DNA from: Candidatus Leptovillus affinis
GTDB taxonomy: Bacteria; Chloroflexota; Anaerolineae; Promineifilales; Promineifilaceae
NCBI GenBank assembly: GCA_016705235.1
Contig: JADIYP010000001.1
Coordinates: 992,001-1,056,000, forward strand
Direction: 5' to 3'
Length of the DNA stretch: 64,000 bases
The notes under the pieces were generated by a model that was not told the DNA's origin, did no database searches, and saw only the letters and a list, made by a program, of their open reading frames with translations. Positions within the stretch are counted from its first letter, which is position 1, and every line of letters begins with the position of its first letter. Below, piece after piece: positions 26,228-35,188 of this stretch. Position numbers and translations under genes: made by a program.

Positions 26228-27355
26228 TTAAACCAACAGCGGCTCTGGCTCAGCCGTCACCAGGATGTGAAAGATGTTTTGCGGGCCGGGCAGGATTTGG
26301 GTTTGTTGGCCGGGATGGCGCAGGCACACAATGAGATTGGCCAACTGCACGGCCGTTGCCCGCGTCAGCCCGCCGTTTTCATGCGATACCGTGTACAACG
26401 CTGCTTCCTCACCGCCCTGCCCTGAAAATCGGTAACCCAACGTCGTGCGCTGCACACAAACCATTGGCATCGTGGAGCTGTCGGCAAGGGCCAGCGCCTG
26501 GGCGATTTCCCGGACATGCGCCGGCGCAGTGATGGCCTGCTGCGCTCGCCGGTTCGGCAGCAGCCGAAATCCGGCCACGCCTGCGCAGCCAATAATGGCC
26601 GCCCCATGCCAGCCGGTGAATGGCAGCAGGCCGCGCCATTCGGCCAGCGCCGCCGCGCCCAGCCAGACCAGGCAGGTCCATTGGGCGGTAGACAACGGGC
26701 CGAGATACGGCCGTTCCCCATCCCCGCGCCAAAACTCCAGGTAAAACCGGCCGCCGCCATACCCCACCACATACCACGCCAGCGCCGAACCGGCCGCTTG
26801 CCCGGTCAGGATCAACCCGCTCCCGCTCACCACAATCAGCCACAGCCAGACCGATTCCACCAACTGCACCGGAAACAGCCGCACGCCCAGCAGGTGGGGC
26901 GTAAAATCCAGCGCCGCATACGGCCGTTCTGCATAACACACACCCCACTCATGCGGACGGCCGTGGCAGCACCCGCCCGCCTGGCAGCCCAACCGCCCGC
27001 AGGCCAGCGCCGCCGCCAGCGCCACGGCGATCAGGTCCAGATAGGCCAGCAGGGGTTGATGGGTCACGGCGAGCAGAACGGCCGTTACCGCCAACACACC
27101 CATCTGGTAATGGTAAAACGTATAATTTTCCACGCCCGTCAGCACGGCTTTGCCCAGGCCAATCGCGCCGCAGGCCAGCACACCGGCCAGCGCCGCGCCC
27201 CCGGCCACCCACGGCGAAAGGCCAACGGCCGTTGCCAGCCCCATGGCCAGCCCTATTCCCAGCAGCATCCCGCCAAACACGCACACCCGCCAGGTCGGCC
27301 AGCCAAAGGTGAACGGCCGTAACAGCCGGTCCAAAACCGGATTCAGGCGGCTCAT
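26228..27355 (-). CDS. Prolipoprotein diacylglyceryl transferase-like membrane protein
   Basis: This 375-residue protein has several hydrophobic helices in its first 270 residues and the Lgt-like block ACGRLGCQAGGCCHGRPHEWG, followed by RLFPVQLVESVW and GGGRFYLEFWRGDGERPYLG. Lgt transfers diacylglycerol to lipobox cysteines in the membrane. The about 100-residue C-terminal extension (MPMVCVQRTTLGYRFSG...) is cytoplasmic-looking and not part of Lgt. The ATG at 27355 overlaps the HEAT-repeat stop as ATGA, which fixes the start. The catalytic histidine and arginine pattern of true Lgt is incomplete by eye, so it may act on another substrate. It is coupled to the downstream end of the eCIS operon. 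Confidence 0.7.
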   Translation of the reverse strand: MSRLNPVLDRLLRPFTFGWPTWRVCVFGGMLLGIGLAMGLATAVGLSPWVAGGAALAGVLACGAIGLGKAVLTGVENYTFYHYQMGVLAVTAVLLAVTHQPLLAYLDLIAVALAAALACGRLGCQAGGCCHGRPHEWGVCYAERPYAALDFTPHLLGVRLFPVQLVESVWLWLIVVSGSGLILTGQAAGSALAWYVVGYGGGRFYLEFWRGDGERPYLGPLSTAQWTCLVWLGAAALAEWRGLLPFTGWHGAAIIGCAGVAGFRLLPNRRAQQAITAPAHVREIAQALALADSSTMPMVCVQRTTLGYRFSGQGGEEAALYTVSHENGGLTRATAVQLANLIVCLRHPGQQTQILPGPQNIFHILVTAEPEPLLV

Positions 27356-27936
27356 GTGTTGGCCTGGGCCGCCTTTTCGGCCAGCAGGCGCACGTAGGCG
27401 TCGCTGTCCTCGCGGGCAATCTGCGCCAATTGGTCCGGCGCGAGACAACCCAGGGAAACGGCCGTGCTCACTGCATAATACCGCACATTGGCATCGGCGT
27501 CGGTTAGCATAGGCGTGATGGGCGCGCAGCCGAAATCGCCGCCAAAAATCCGCGCGCCCTCCAACGCCGCAATCCGCACCTCGTTGTTTGGCGCGTTCAG
27601 CCCCGCCAGCAGCGCGGTCTGCGCGGTTGCCCCGCCGACGGCTCCCAGCGCCCGCCCGGCTGCCCGGCTCGTGTCCGGGATAGCCTGCGCCAGCAGGTCC
27701 GCCAGCAGCGGCGCGCTTTCCGGCAGCCCCATCCGGCCGATGATGTCCAACAGGCGCGGCGTTTCCCAGGCCGCCGGTTTCTCATCTACCAATCGCGCCA
27801 ACGGCGGGTACGCCTCGGCCGGGTGGTTGATGAGAAATTGGGCGGCGCGTTCGCGCTCGCGCAGGCCGGCCGCGTCGCCGGTGGAGCGCGCTGCCAGTCG
27901 AATACAGGTTTCGATTTGTTCGGGTAGAGTGTTCAT
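27352..27936 (-). CDS. HEAT-repeat protein
   Basis: This 194-residue all-helical protein contains several HEAT/PBS-lyase-type repeats, e.g. PESAPLLADLLAQAIPDTSRAAGRALG, NNEVRIAALEGARIFGG and DADANVRYYAVSTAVSLG in pieces. Such solenoids usually mediate protein contacts. It starts one base after the stop of the upstream DUF4157 gene and overlaps the Lgt-like gene, so all three are tightly coupled. It could be a cargo chaperone or adaptor, which is inference only. Confidence 0.8.
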   Translation of the reverse strand: MNTLPEQIETCIRLAARSTGDAAGLRERERAAQFLINHPAEAYPPLARLVDEKPAAWETPRLLDIIGRMGLPESAPLLADLLAQAIPDTSRAAGRALGAVGGATAQTALLAGLNAPNNEVRIAALEGARIFGGDFGCAPITPMLTDADANVRYYAVSTAVSLGCLAPDQLAQIAREDSDAYVRLLAEKAAQANT

Positions 27937-27937
27937 A

Positions 27938-30253
27938 TCACTTTAGAATATCAGTTGCTTCGGCGGCCGTAAAATGTTTGCGCACACCTTGCTCAAAGGC
28001 GTTCCGCGCCTTAGGCGTCACGCGCGGGTCAAGCCGGAAACGCAGCACCAACCCGCGCACCATCGAGCGGGCAATACGCGGCTCCCACTGGTTTTTAATC
28101 AACTTGATGCGGTTGCTGATTTCCGGCGCGGGATCATAGTTGATGGAAGAGAGCGCGGCGTCTTTGGCCGCGACCGGCGTAAAGTAGGGCACTTCCAGCA
28201 TCAGCGAGTAGATTTCCGTTTCCTGGTAGGCGTAGGCGTCAATTTCGGCCGTGCGCGCCGCGCCGGAGGGCTGCGTATAACCGGGCATCAGCGCCGCCGC
28301 CTGATCGTACAGTTCCAGGCCAAATTCTGCGCCCGGCGCGCCATACGGGCCATACTGCTCGTGGCCGCGCAGTTCGTGGACGACGGTGGGCAGGGCGTAA
28401 GCGGGGTTGGCATTGACTGCCAGCGTAAAGGAGCGGCCGACCACCAGCTTCGGCGCTTCGGCAAAGGCGATGATGTTTTGGCCGCGATCAAAAATCGCCC
28501 GCGCGTCGACGCGGAAATCGGCCGCCTTAATGCCCAGGCCGGGATGATTGGCCGTCGCCCAGGTGATGAAGGCGGCTACGGCCGTAGCCCCATCTATGTT
28601 TTGCTGCGCTTCGTCGGCGGCGGACAGCACGGCCGTTTGCGGCGCGATGGACGTTTGCGCCACCTGCGTGGCCTGCTGCGCGCTGACTTGAGCCGGCGTA
28701 GGCACGACGCCCAACGGCACAGACGCCTGGGCTGCGGCCACGTTTTGCGCGTGCATAAATTTTGCCTGCTCCTGAGCCATCGCCGCCTGCGACGCCAGAC
28801 CCAAACCGGCGGCCATGTTGGTGGCTCCGGTGCGTTGCACGCGCTGCAAAATGCTTTGGATGGTGGCATTGTGCGCCCCGCCGGCGGCAATATCGGCGGC
28901 GGGCATGGCCTGGAGTATCTTTTGCACCGTGCCGGAGCCGTAATGGGTGCTTACCCAGGCGGCCTGATCGGCGCTGGACAGTCCGTTGTACTCATTTAGC
29001 GCCTGCTGCGCGAGAGGCGCCGTCCAGGGCGTGCGCCCGGCATAGGCGTCTTGCAAGGGCGTGGTGGTCGGCCCGGATTTGCTTTTGCAGCCTTGTAGGC
29101 GCAGACCGGATTTTAGGCGGGGCACGGCCGTTTGCGCGATTCCGGCTTTGTGCTGCGGCCCACCACCAAACAGAGAGGAAACGGCCGCCACTGCCGCCAA
29201 ATCCGCGTCTTCTTCCAACGCGCCATACTCTGCGCCGCCTTTGGCCTGGAGCGCGGCGGGCGCGGCATTTTCTTGCTGCTGCACATGGGCCAATTCGTGG
29301 GCAATCAACGCGCCGCCGATGGGGTCGTTGGGCTGGTATTCGCCCGGCGCGAAGGCGATGTGCTCGCCCACGGTGAAGGCGCGGGCGTTCAGGTCGCCTG
29401 CCAATTGTCCGGCGTCGGCGTCGGTATGCACCCGCACCTGGTTAAAATCGCTGCCAAAGGCGGCGGCCATACGGCGGCGCAGGCCGCTGTCCAACGGCTG
29501 CCCGGCGCCCAATTGCGCCTGAGTCGCGGCCGGATCGGCGGCGATTTCTGGGCTGTTGTCTTGCCGTTTGAAGAGCAGCGCCCCCACGCGAGACAAAATC
29601 TGCCCGGCGGCAGGCAAGAGGCCGCCAACGGCCGTTCCCCCCGGCATCCCACTCGCATCCACCGGCGGCAGGTCGGCGGCTGCGCCTTCCGGCACGCCCA
29701 CAACTTCGCCGGTGGTCAGCCAGTTGGCGATGCCCTGGCGCACCCGCTGGCAGACCAGCGGAATGCAGCTTTGCGCCGACATGGCCTGGGCTGTTTCCGG
29801 CACGAATCGCTGCAAGGCGCGCTCGATGTGCTGGCTGTCCTGGCCGTTGTAATAGGCAAACCAGCGCTCGATATACGGGCAGCCGATGGCCGAATAAATG
29901 GTTCCGGCCAGCGATTGATCGGCGGTTTGGCAGACGGCCGTATGCAGCTGGGCTAAAAATTCCGCCCGGCGCATCTGGCCGGGCTGCAAATCGGCGGTCT
30001 CGTCGGGCACGATGAGCGGGGCGCGGGTGGCGGTGGTGGGGGGAACGGCCGTGTCGGTTTCGTTGGCCGCCTGCCGCTGCACCATTTTGCCCGGCGCGGC
30101 CATGCGCTGCATGGCCTGGTTGCCGATGGCGCGGGAGAGAGATTTGTCGGGAACGGCCGTGATAAGCGCTCCGGGTTCCACTGTTTGTGGCCGAGATGTT
30201 ACCGCGTCTTCTGGTTCCCGCTCTTCATTTTCGTTGAATCGTTTATCGTTCAT
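27938..30253 (-). CDS. DUF4157 (eCIS core) protein with a second zinc-peptidase-like motif
   Basis: This 771-residue protein carries the eCIS-core domain DUF4157 at about residues 248-327 (PLDSGLRRRMAAAFG, NQVRVHTDADA, ending in IAHELAHVQQQ with the HExxH at 319-323). An upstream helical segment (about 95-215) is followed by a disordered linker. The C-terminal half has an Ala/Gln-rich region and then TVVHELRGHEQYGPYG (HExxxH at 626-631) with downstream glutamates around 670-680, which suggests a second metallopeptidase-like domain. DUF4157 proteins are associated with eCIS loci as cargo or toxins. It is separated from the next upstream gene by 99 bp holding palindromes. Confidence 0.82.
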   Translation of the reverse strand: MNDKRFNENEEREPEDAVTSRPQTVEPGALITAVPDKSLSRAIGNQAMQRMAAPGKMVQRQAANETDTAVPPTTATRAPLIVPDETADLQPGQMRRAEFLAQLHTAVCQTADQSLAGTIYSAIGCPYIERWFAYYNGQDSQHIERALQRFVPETAQAMSAQSCIPLVCQRVRQGIANWLTTGEVVGVPEGAAADLPPVDASGMPGGTAVGGLLPAAGQILSRVGALLFKRQDNSPEIAADPAATQAQLGAGQPLDSGLRRRMAAAFGSDFNQVRVHTDADAGQLAGDLNARAFTVGEHIAFAPGEYQPNDPIGGALIAHELAHVQQQENAAPAALQAKGGAEYGALEEDADLAAVAAVSSLFGGGPQHKAGIAQTAVPRLKSGLRLQGCKSKSGPTTTPLQDAYAGRTPWTAPLAQQALNEYNGLSSADQAAWVSTHYGSGTVQKILQAMPAADIAAGGAHNATIQSILQRVQRTGATNMAAGLGLASQAAMAQEQAKFMHAQNVAAAQASVPLGVVPTPAQVSAQQATQVAQTSIAPQTAVLSAADEAQQNIDGATAVAAFITWATANHPGLGIKAADFRVDARAIFDRGQNIIAFAEAPKLVVGRSFTLAVNANPAYALPTVVHELRGHEQYGPYGAPGAEFGLELYDQAAALMPGYTQPSGAARTAEIDAYAYQETEIYSLMLEVPYFTPVAAKDAALSSINYDPAPEISNRIKLIKNQWEPRIARSMVRGLVLRFRLDPRVTPKARNAFEQGVRKHFTAAEATDILK

Positions 30254-30263
30254 GGTAGCGTTC

Positions 30264-30346
30264 AGGTATTCCTGCGACCCAAAGGGTTCGTTCGCAGTTA
30301 TTTTGGAGGTTTGCCGAGTGGACCAATCTTCAAGATAGGTCCACTC
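30264..30346. repeat. Spacer with a degenerate palindromic repeat and a 31-bp near-perfect palindrome
   Basis: GAGTGGACC (30316-30324) and GGTCCACTC (30338-30346) enclose ATCTTCAAGAT, giving an almost continuous palindrome. The left part (TTCAGGT...ACCCAAAGGGTT) resembles a decayed copy of the 80-bp repeat seen at 6802 and 20755. Confidence 0.6.
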
Positions 30347-30352
30347 TCATCT

Positions 30353-33300
30353 TTACAGCGGCGTCCGCAGTTGAATCAGGTTGTTGGCGTCCACCGTCAA
30401 CGCTTCAAAAAGCTGGTCGTTATCTTGCAGCCGCCGGATGCGCCAGGCCCCATCGCTCATCTGATATTTGACATAGCCTGTTGGCACATTGGTTGTCGCC
30501 ACCGGTTGGCCTACTACCGGCAGCACGTCGTTTAGATTTTGGGCGGTCATTACTCGTGGTACAGGGGTTGCGCCAGCGCCGCGCCGCGCCCAGGCATCGC
30601 GCAGCCGCGCCGGCACATCCACTTCGCGGGGATCGAGGTAGCGGGCCAGGTCGGGGTTTTCCGTCGTCAGGCCAATGCCGTGCGTCACCGTCGGATTGGG
30701 CACATCGTTGCCCACGTCGATAACGTATTCAAAGAGAAATTCGCGCCGCCCGCCGCCCACGTCAACCTCAACCTGGTAGCGAATTTGTTTCAGGCGCAGG
30801 CTGTCGGGATGGGCTTTGGTGCGTGTAACGACGTGGAGTTTTTCGCCGGGCGGCAGCGCTTCGTGCAGGCCGCGCATAAACTCCTCGATGCCGTTGTTTT
30901 GGATAAGCAGGTTGACTTCGGCCGGCGCGTAGTAGATGCCGAAGGGACTCTCGAAGCCGGTTCCCTGACCCAGGGTGTGCGCCCGGTGCATGCCTTGCAG
31001 TTCGGGCAGGCCGCTTTCCCCGGCGGTGAACTTTTGGCCTTCAAAGTCTAAACGGCCGTGTCCCGCCCCAATCGCGCTGTCGTGTAAAATCGTGTCACCC
31101 TGCCGCCAAATCCGATGCCCGCCGGGGAACTCATAGACTACGCCTCCCGGCAGCGGCTCGAAATTACCTGCCTTGTCACGGGGCAGTTTGTCATAGGTCA
31201 TCTGGCGCACTTCGTAATTTGCTGGCGGCACATCCTTATCGAATCGCGGCCGCGCCGGCCGAGGCGCGCCTTCAATGACCGTGCCGCACAACGATTTTTG
31301 CGAGAAGCGGCACCAAGTCCCATCATCTGCCTTACGCCGCCAAATGTGCTCATTCCCCAGGTCAACCTCATCCACATACCCCAGTTCTGTGGCTGGCCTG
31401 GTCTGGCTGCGGCGCACCATGGCTATTTCGTTATCCAACTGCTCTTGCGTCAATTGGTTGCCGGAGGAAACAGCCCGGCTCTCTTCGAGCAGTTTGGTCT
31501 GGCGTTGATTGGGCGGTTCCGTGGCTTCCGGCGGCCGTACCGGGGCGTGGACATCCAGGCTTAATTCGGCGCGTAAAACCCGCGTCTGCTCCGGGGTTAA
31601 ATGTTCTTCAAGCTGGCTGAACAGGCGTCGCGCTTCGTCTTGATTCCCGGCGCGGGCGGCGCGGCGGGCGGCGTCCAGCGTATGCGTGGCCTCCGCGCCC
31701 ACTTTCTCCAGAACGCGATCCACGCTGTTGCGCAGCACGGCATCACGCACGCGTTTTGCGCCCGCGCCGGCCGCCGGCATCATTGCGCCAATCGCCGCGC
31801 CCGTCCCCAACCCGGTCAGGCCGCCGACAATGGCCGCCTGCCCCACGCTGACCAGCCCCTGCCAGACGCCGCGCCGCCAGGTGCGGGCATCGGTCATGGT
31901 AGACGCCGCCTCGCTGATGCTGCCGGAGAATGCGCCATCCAGCGCAGCCTCTACCGCGCCTACGGCCATGCGGCGGCCCAACGATTGGCTGCCCTGTTCG
32001 GCGGCTTGCGCGCCCAGGCGGGCCGCCCCGGCGGTCAACGCCTCGCCGCTGAGACCCAGCAGTTCGACGCCGCGCGCCGCCAGCGACGCGCCCACGACGG
32101 CCAGCGCGCCGTCAATCGCCCCTAGCAAAGCGGTGCGCGCGCCTTCAGCGCTGGTGGGGTCGAAATAGTCGCCGCCAAACATTTCGCGGGTGAGCAGGCG
32201 GGTGCCTGCGCCGGTAGCGGCGGCCGCCGCCAAGACGGCCGGCGTCGCCGTGCCGCCCGTCGCCACGACCACAATGGTAGCGGCGACAGTGGCGGCCACC
32301 ATGCTGGCCATTTCGCTGATCATCTCGTTGGCTTCGGTAAATTCTTGCGTGCGGCCTTCAAAGCGTTCGTGCAGGGCAGAGAGAGCGGCAAAATCGGTGG
32401 CCGATAGTTCGCCCTGGTGGCGCACGCGCTCCCACAGGGCGGCAAATTCGCGGGCGGCCGCTTCCATGGTTTCGTCGGTTTCGGTGAAAGGCGTGACCAT
32501 GCCCCGCCGCAAAGCGAGCCGTTCTTTTTGCCGTTCGTAAAGCAGGGCGGCGGCGCGCATCCGGCCGGCGCCGGTGCTCATTTCGCTTTCTGTGGGCACG
32601 CTGCCCAAAGCGGCATCCAGCACATCCTGCACGCCGCGTTCATCCACAAGGCGGATGGTTGAGAGCGATTGGCGCAGCTGGCTTTCGAAGGCGTTGAATT
32701 TTTCCAGGGCGGTTTTGGCTTCCTGGGTCAGGGTGGCCGGGTTGGGGTGCTGGCGGGAGAGGGTGTAGCCCAGGCGAAGCTGGCCGCGCTGCTGCTCGCT
32801 GAGTTGGCCGAGGGCGGCGCGCAGCATCTCAACGCTGCCTATCGTGCCGGCGCGTCCGGCGAAGGTGAGCAGTTTGTCGACGGGCATTTCGCCGGTTTGC
32901 AGGATGGTATCCACGATTTGGCGTTGTTCTTGGGGCAGGCGGGGCAGGGCGTTGAGGGCGCTGTTGGCGGTGGCCTGGAAGCGCGTTTTCCAGTCTGGGC
33001 GGCGGGCAAAGACGAGGGTGAGGCGGAACACTTCGCCGTAGTTGGCCTGTTCGACAGCGTCGCTAAAATCATGGAGCAGTTCGACAAAGCGGTCGCCCTG
33101 GGCCAGGTCTTGAATGGACGAGACGTACATTTTGCCCGCCGGTCCGGCGTGGCTCAGTTTTTCGAGAACGGCCTTGACTTCCGGGTCGGCCAGGAGGCGC
33201 TGGCGCAGTTGGTTGTTGGCCTGGGTCTGGCGGGTTTCGCGGTCGGCGTCGGATGTGCCGGGGGGGAGGATGACGGTGGGGGCGCGGAGGTTGAGAACGG

Positions 33301-35188
33301 CCGTTTCAATCGCCACATTATCAATGCTAAAGGTCCCATCGGCCAGTAAAATTTGCCGTTTGGCCGCTTCGAAGGGGTCGGCGCTGACCTGCTGCGCCCA
33401 TTTGCCAAATTCCTGCGGCGAACCGGCTGCATCTTCCAGCCGTCCCATGAAACTTTTGTCGCGCCCGGCTTCGCCGGTGGGCGCGATTTTGAAGAGGGCT
33501 TCCAGATCGCCAAATTCTTGCAGCCGGGTGGTGAGGCGGGTCCGCGCTTCGGTTGTCAGCGTCGTGTCGGACTGCTGGGCCTGGAGCTGCCGTTTTTCTT
33601 GCAGCAGTTCGGATGCGCGTTTAAGGACCGTCTGGATGCCTTCTTTGTCGTCGGTGCGGCCTTCGGTGGCCAGGCGCAGTCGAGCCATCAGGGCCTGCGC
33701 TTCGGTGCTGCGATTGTCTGAGCGAATATTTTTATCTTCAGAACCGAGCGTCATCAGCCGGATGAGGCTGATCTGGCTTTCGCTGAGCATACTGTTGAGC
33801 AGGGAGAGTTGGGTTTGCCAGATTTGCTGCCGTTCTGAAGGGGTCAGGTTGAGGATGGCGTCGAACACCGGGTCTTCATCGTCGGAGAACGTGCCTTTGG
33901 CGCGGGAGATGAGCTGGACGGTGGCGTCGTATCGTTTGTCGGGCTGGATGAGCAAACGGCCGTCATATTCTTCCTTGGCCGACATCTTCTGGTAAATGGC
34001 GTTGAGGCGGTCGGGTTCGGCCAGTGCTGCCTGCCGCTCCGCGGCGCTGGCGGCGCGAATCACATCGAGTTGGGCGGCTTCGATTTCGCGGAAGGCGTCT
34101 TTGTAAAATTCCAGCCGATCCAGCAGGCTCATGGCCGGCCACAGCAGGCGCAGCGCTTGCTCGGCGGCGGCGGCGTTGCTGGTCCCGCCCCGGTTGAGTA
34201 ATTGCGCGGCGGGGGCAACGGCCGCGCCGCCGGGCACCAGGGGGAGCAGGGTGGTGGCCCAGCTAACGGCCGTTTGCCGGGCGCTGGTCTGGTGGGCGCG
34301 AGCAACCACCCACTGCACCAATCCGATGCCGATTTGCTGCTTGACGTTGGTCATCAGGTAGCGCATGTCGTCTACCGAGCGGCCGGTGAGGGCGCTGGCG
34401 ACGCCGGGCAGGTTGTCCTGGCGAATGGCATCCATGAGCGATTGGCCGGACTGGGCCAGAACGTCGGCAGGTGATGGCGCGGGCTGGCGTTGAATGGCCG
34501 CCGCGCCCTGGGTTTGTTGGATGGTGTGGGTTAGTTCGTGGGCCAGCAGGTGTTGGCCCACGGCCGTTTCCGGCGCATATTCGCCGGGGGCAAAAACGAT
34601 GTCTTGTCCGGCGGTGTAGGCGCGGGCGCGTAAAGTTTGGGCGGTGCTGGCGGCACGGCCGTTTGTGTGAATGCGCACGCCGCTAAAATCCTGGTCGAAT
34701 TGGGCCTCGAATTGATGGCGAAGGGGCGGGTCTAACGGCCGTCCGCCACCCCGCGCCAACGCATCTTCCACCTGCGCCAGGGCGGCGGGATGGGGCGAAT
34801 CGTCCAACCCTTTGCCCTGCAAGGCCAGCCGCTTGCGGCGGCAGGTCTCGCATTCGCCGTCCGGGCCGATGAGGCCGCCGCAGGCGCAGCGGCGCACCGG
34901 CGCAGCAGCGATTGGCGTGATGGCGGGTGGTTGGGGGCGAACAGCGCCGCGCTGACCCAAGACCAGATCGGCTACGCGATCCGCTTCTTCTTCGTAGGGG
35001 TCGCCGGGCGGGTTGACGGCCAGCTTGGCCTGCACCAGGCGCTGCGCGGCCTGATTGCCGGCTCCTCGCTGTAGGCGGCGCAGCGGATGCCGTCGTGGCG
35101 GCGACTGAATGGATGCCGTAGGCTGAGACAGTGCCTCGAGCTGCTGCCCAGATTGGTTAGCTGGCGTTAACGGTTGGTGATCCATCAT
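30353..35188 (-). CDS. Large DUF4157 (eCIS core) protein, probable polymorphic toxin
   Basis: This 1611-residue protein is the largest in the locus. Its leader (about 1-225) has GNQAAQRLVQAKLAVNPPGD, a CxC-x9-CxxC zinc-ribbon-like motif (C101, C103, C113, C116) and DUF4157 ending in HELTH at 217-221. A long helical, Gln/Arg-rich body follows. Around 975-1170 lie Ala/Gly-rich hydrophobic stretches that could insert in membranes. The last 280 residues form a separate domain (GVVYEFPGGHRIWRQGD, GMHRAHTLGQGTGFESPFG, RTKAHPDSLRLKQI) that resembles polymorphic-toxin C-termini, perhaps the type 4 toxin family, at low confidence. Its start overlaps the preceding gene as ATGA. Confidence 0.82.
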   Translation of the reverse strand: MMDHQPLTPANQSGQQLEALSQPTASIQSPPRRHPLRRLQRGAGNQAAQRLVQAKLAVNPPGDPYEEEADRVADLVLGQRGAVRPQPPAITPIAAAPVRRCACGGLIGPDGECETCRRKRLALQGKGLDDSPHPAALAQVEDALARGGGRPLDPPLRHQFEAQFDQDFSGVRIHTNGRAASTAQTLRARAYTAGQDIVFAPGEYAPETAVGQHLLAHELTHTIQQTQGAAAIQRQPAPSPADVLAQSGQSLMDAIRQDNLPGVASALTGRSVDDMRYLMTNVKQQIGIGLVQWVVARAHQTSARQTAVSWATTLLPLVPGGAAVAPAAQLLNRGGTSNAAAAEQALRLLWPAMSLLDRLEFYKDAFREIEAAQLDVIRAASAAERQAALAEPDRLNAIYQKMSAKEEYDGRLLIQPDKRYDATVQLISRAKGTFSDDEDPVFDAILNLTPSERQQIWQTQLSLLNSMLSESQISLIRLMTLGSEDKNIRSDNRSTEAQALMARLRLATEGRTDDKEGIQTVLKRASELLQEKRQLQAQQSDTTLTTEARTRLTTRLQEFGDLEALFKIAPTGEAGRDKSFMGRLEDAAGSPQEFGKWAQQVSADPFEAAKRQILLADGTFSIDNVAIETAVLNLRAPTVILPPGTSDADRETRQTQANNQLRQRLLADPEVKAVLEKLSHAGPAGKMYVSSIQDLAQGDRFVELLHDFSDAVEQANYGEVFRLTLVFARRPDWKTRFQATANSALNALPRLPQEQRQIVDTILQTGEMPVDKLLTFAGRAGTIGSVEMLRAALGQLSEQQRGQLRLGYTLSRQHPNPATLTQEAKTALEKFNAFESQLRQSLSTIRLVDERGVQDVLDAALGSVPTESEMSTGAGRMRAAALLYERQKERLALRRGMVTPFTETDETMEAAAREFAALWERVRHQGELSATDFAALSALHERFEGRTQEFTEANEMISEMASMVAATVAATIVVVATGGTATPAVLAAAAATGAGTRLLTREMFGGDYFDPTSAEGARTALLGAIDGALAVVGASLAARGVELLGLSGEALTAGAARLGAQAAEQGSQSLGRRMAVGAVEAALDGAFSGSISEAASTMTDARTWRRGVWQGLVSVGQAAIVGGLTGLGTGAAIGAMMPAAGAGAKRVRDAVLRNSVDRVLEKVGAEATHTLDAARRAARAGNQDEARRLFSQLEEHLTPEQTRVLRAELSLDVHAPVRPPEATEPPNQRQTKLLEESRAVSSGNQLTQEQLDNEIAMVRRSQTRPATELGYVDEVDLGNEHIWRRKADDGTWCRFSQKSLCGTVIEGAPRPARPRFDKDVPPANYEVRQMTYDKLPRDKAGNFEPLPGGVVYEFPGGHRIWRQGDTILHDSAIGAGHGRLDFEGQKFTAGESGLPELQGMHRAHTLGQGTGFESPFGIYYAPAEVNLLIQNNGIEEFMRGLHEALPPGEKLHVVTRTKAHPDSLRLKQIRYQVEVDVGGGRREFLFEYVIDVGNDVPNPTVTHGIGLTTENPDLARYLDPREVDVPARLRDAWARRGAGATPVPRVMTAQNLNDVLPVVGQPVATTNVPTGYVKYQMSDGAWRIRRLQDNDQLFEALTVDANNLIQLRTPL

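Noticed and set aside
28372..28379. HELRGH as a canonical HExxH zincin motif
   Set aside because: The second histidine is one residue further (HExxxH), so it is reported only as a possible peptidase-like motif.
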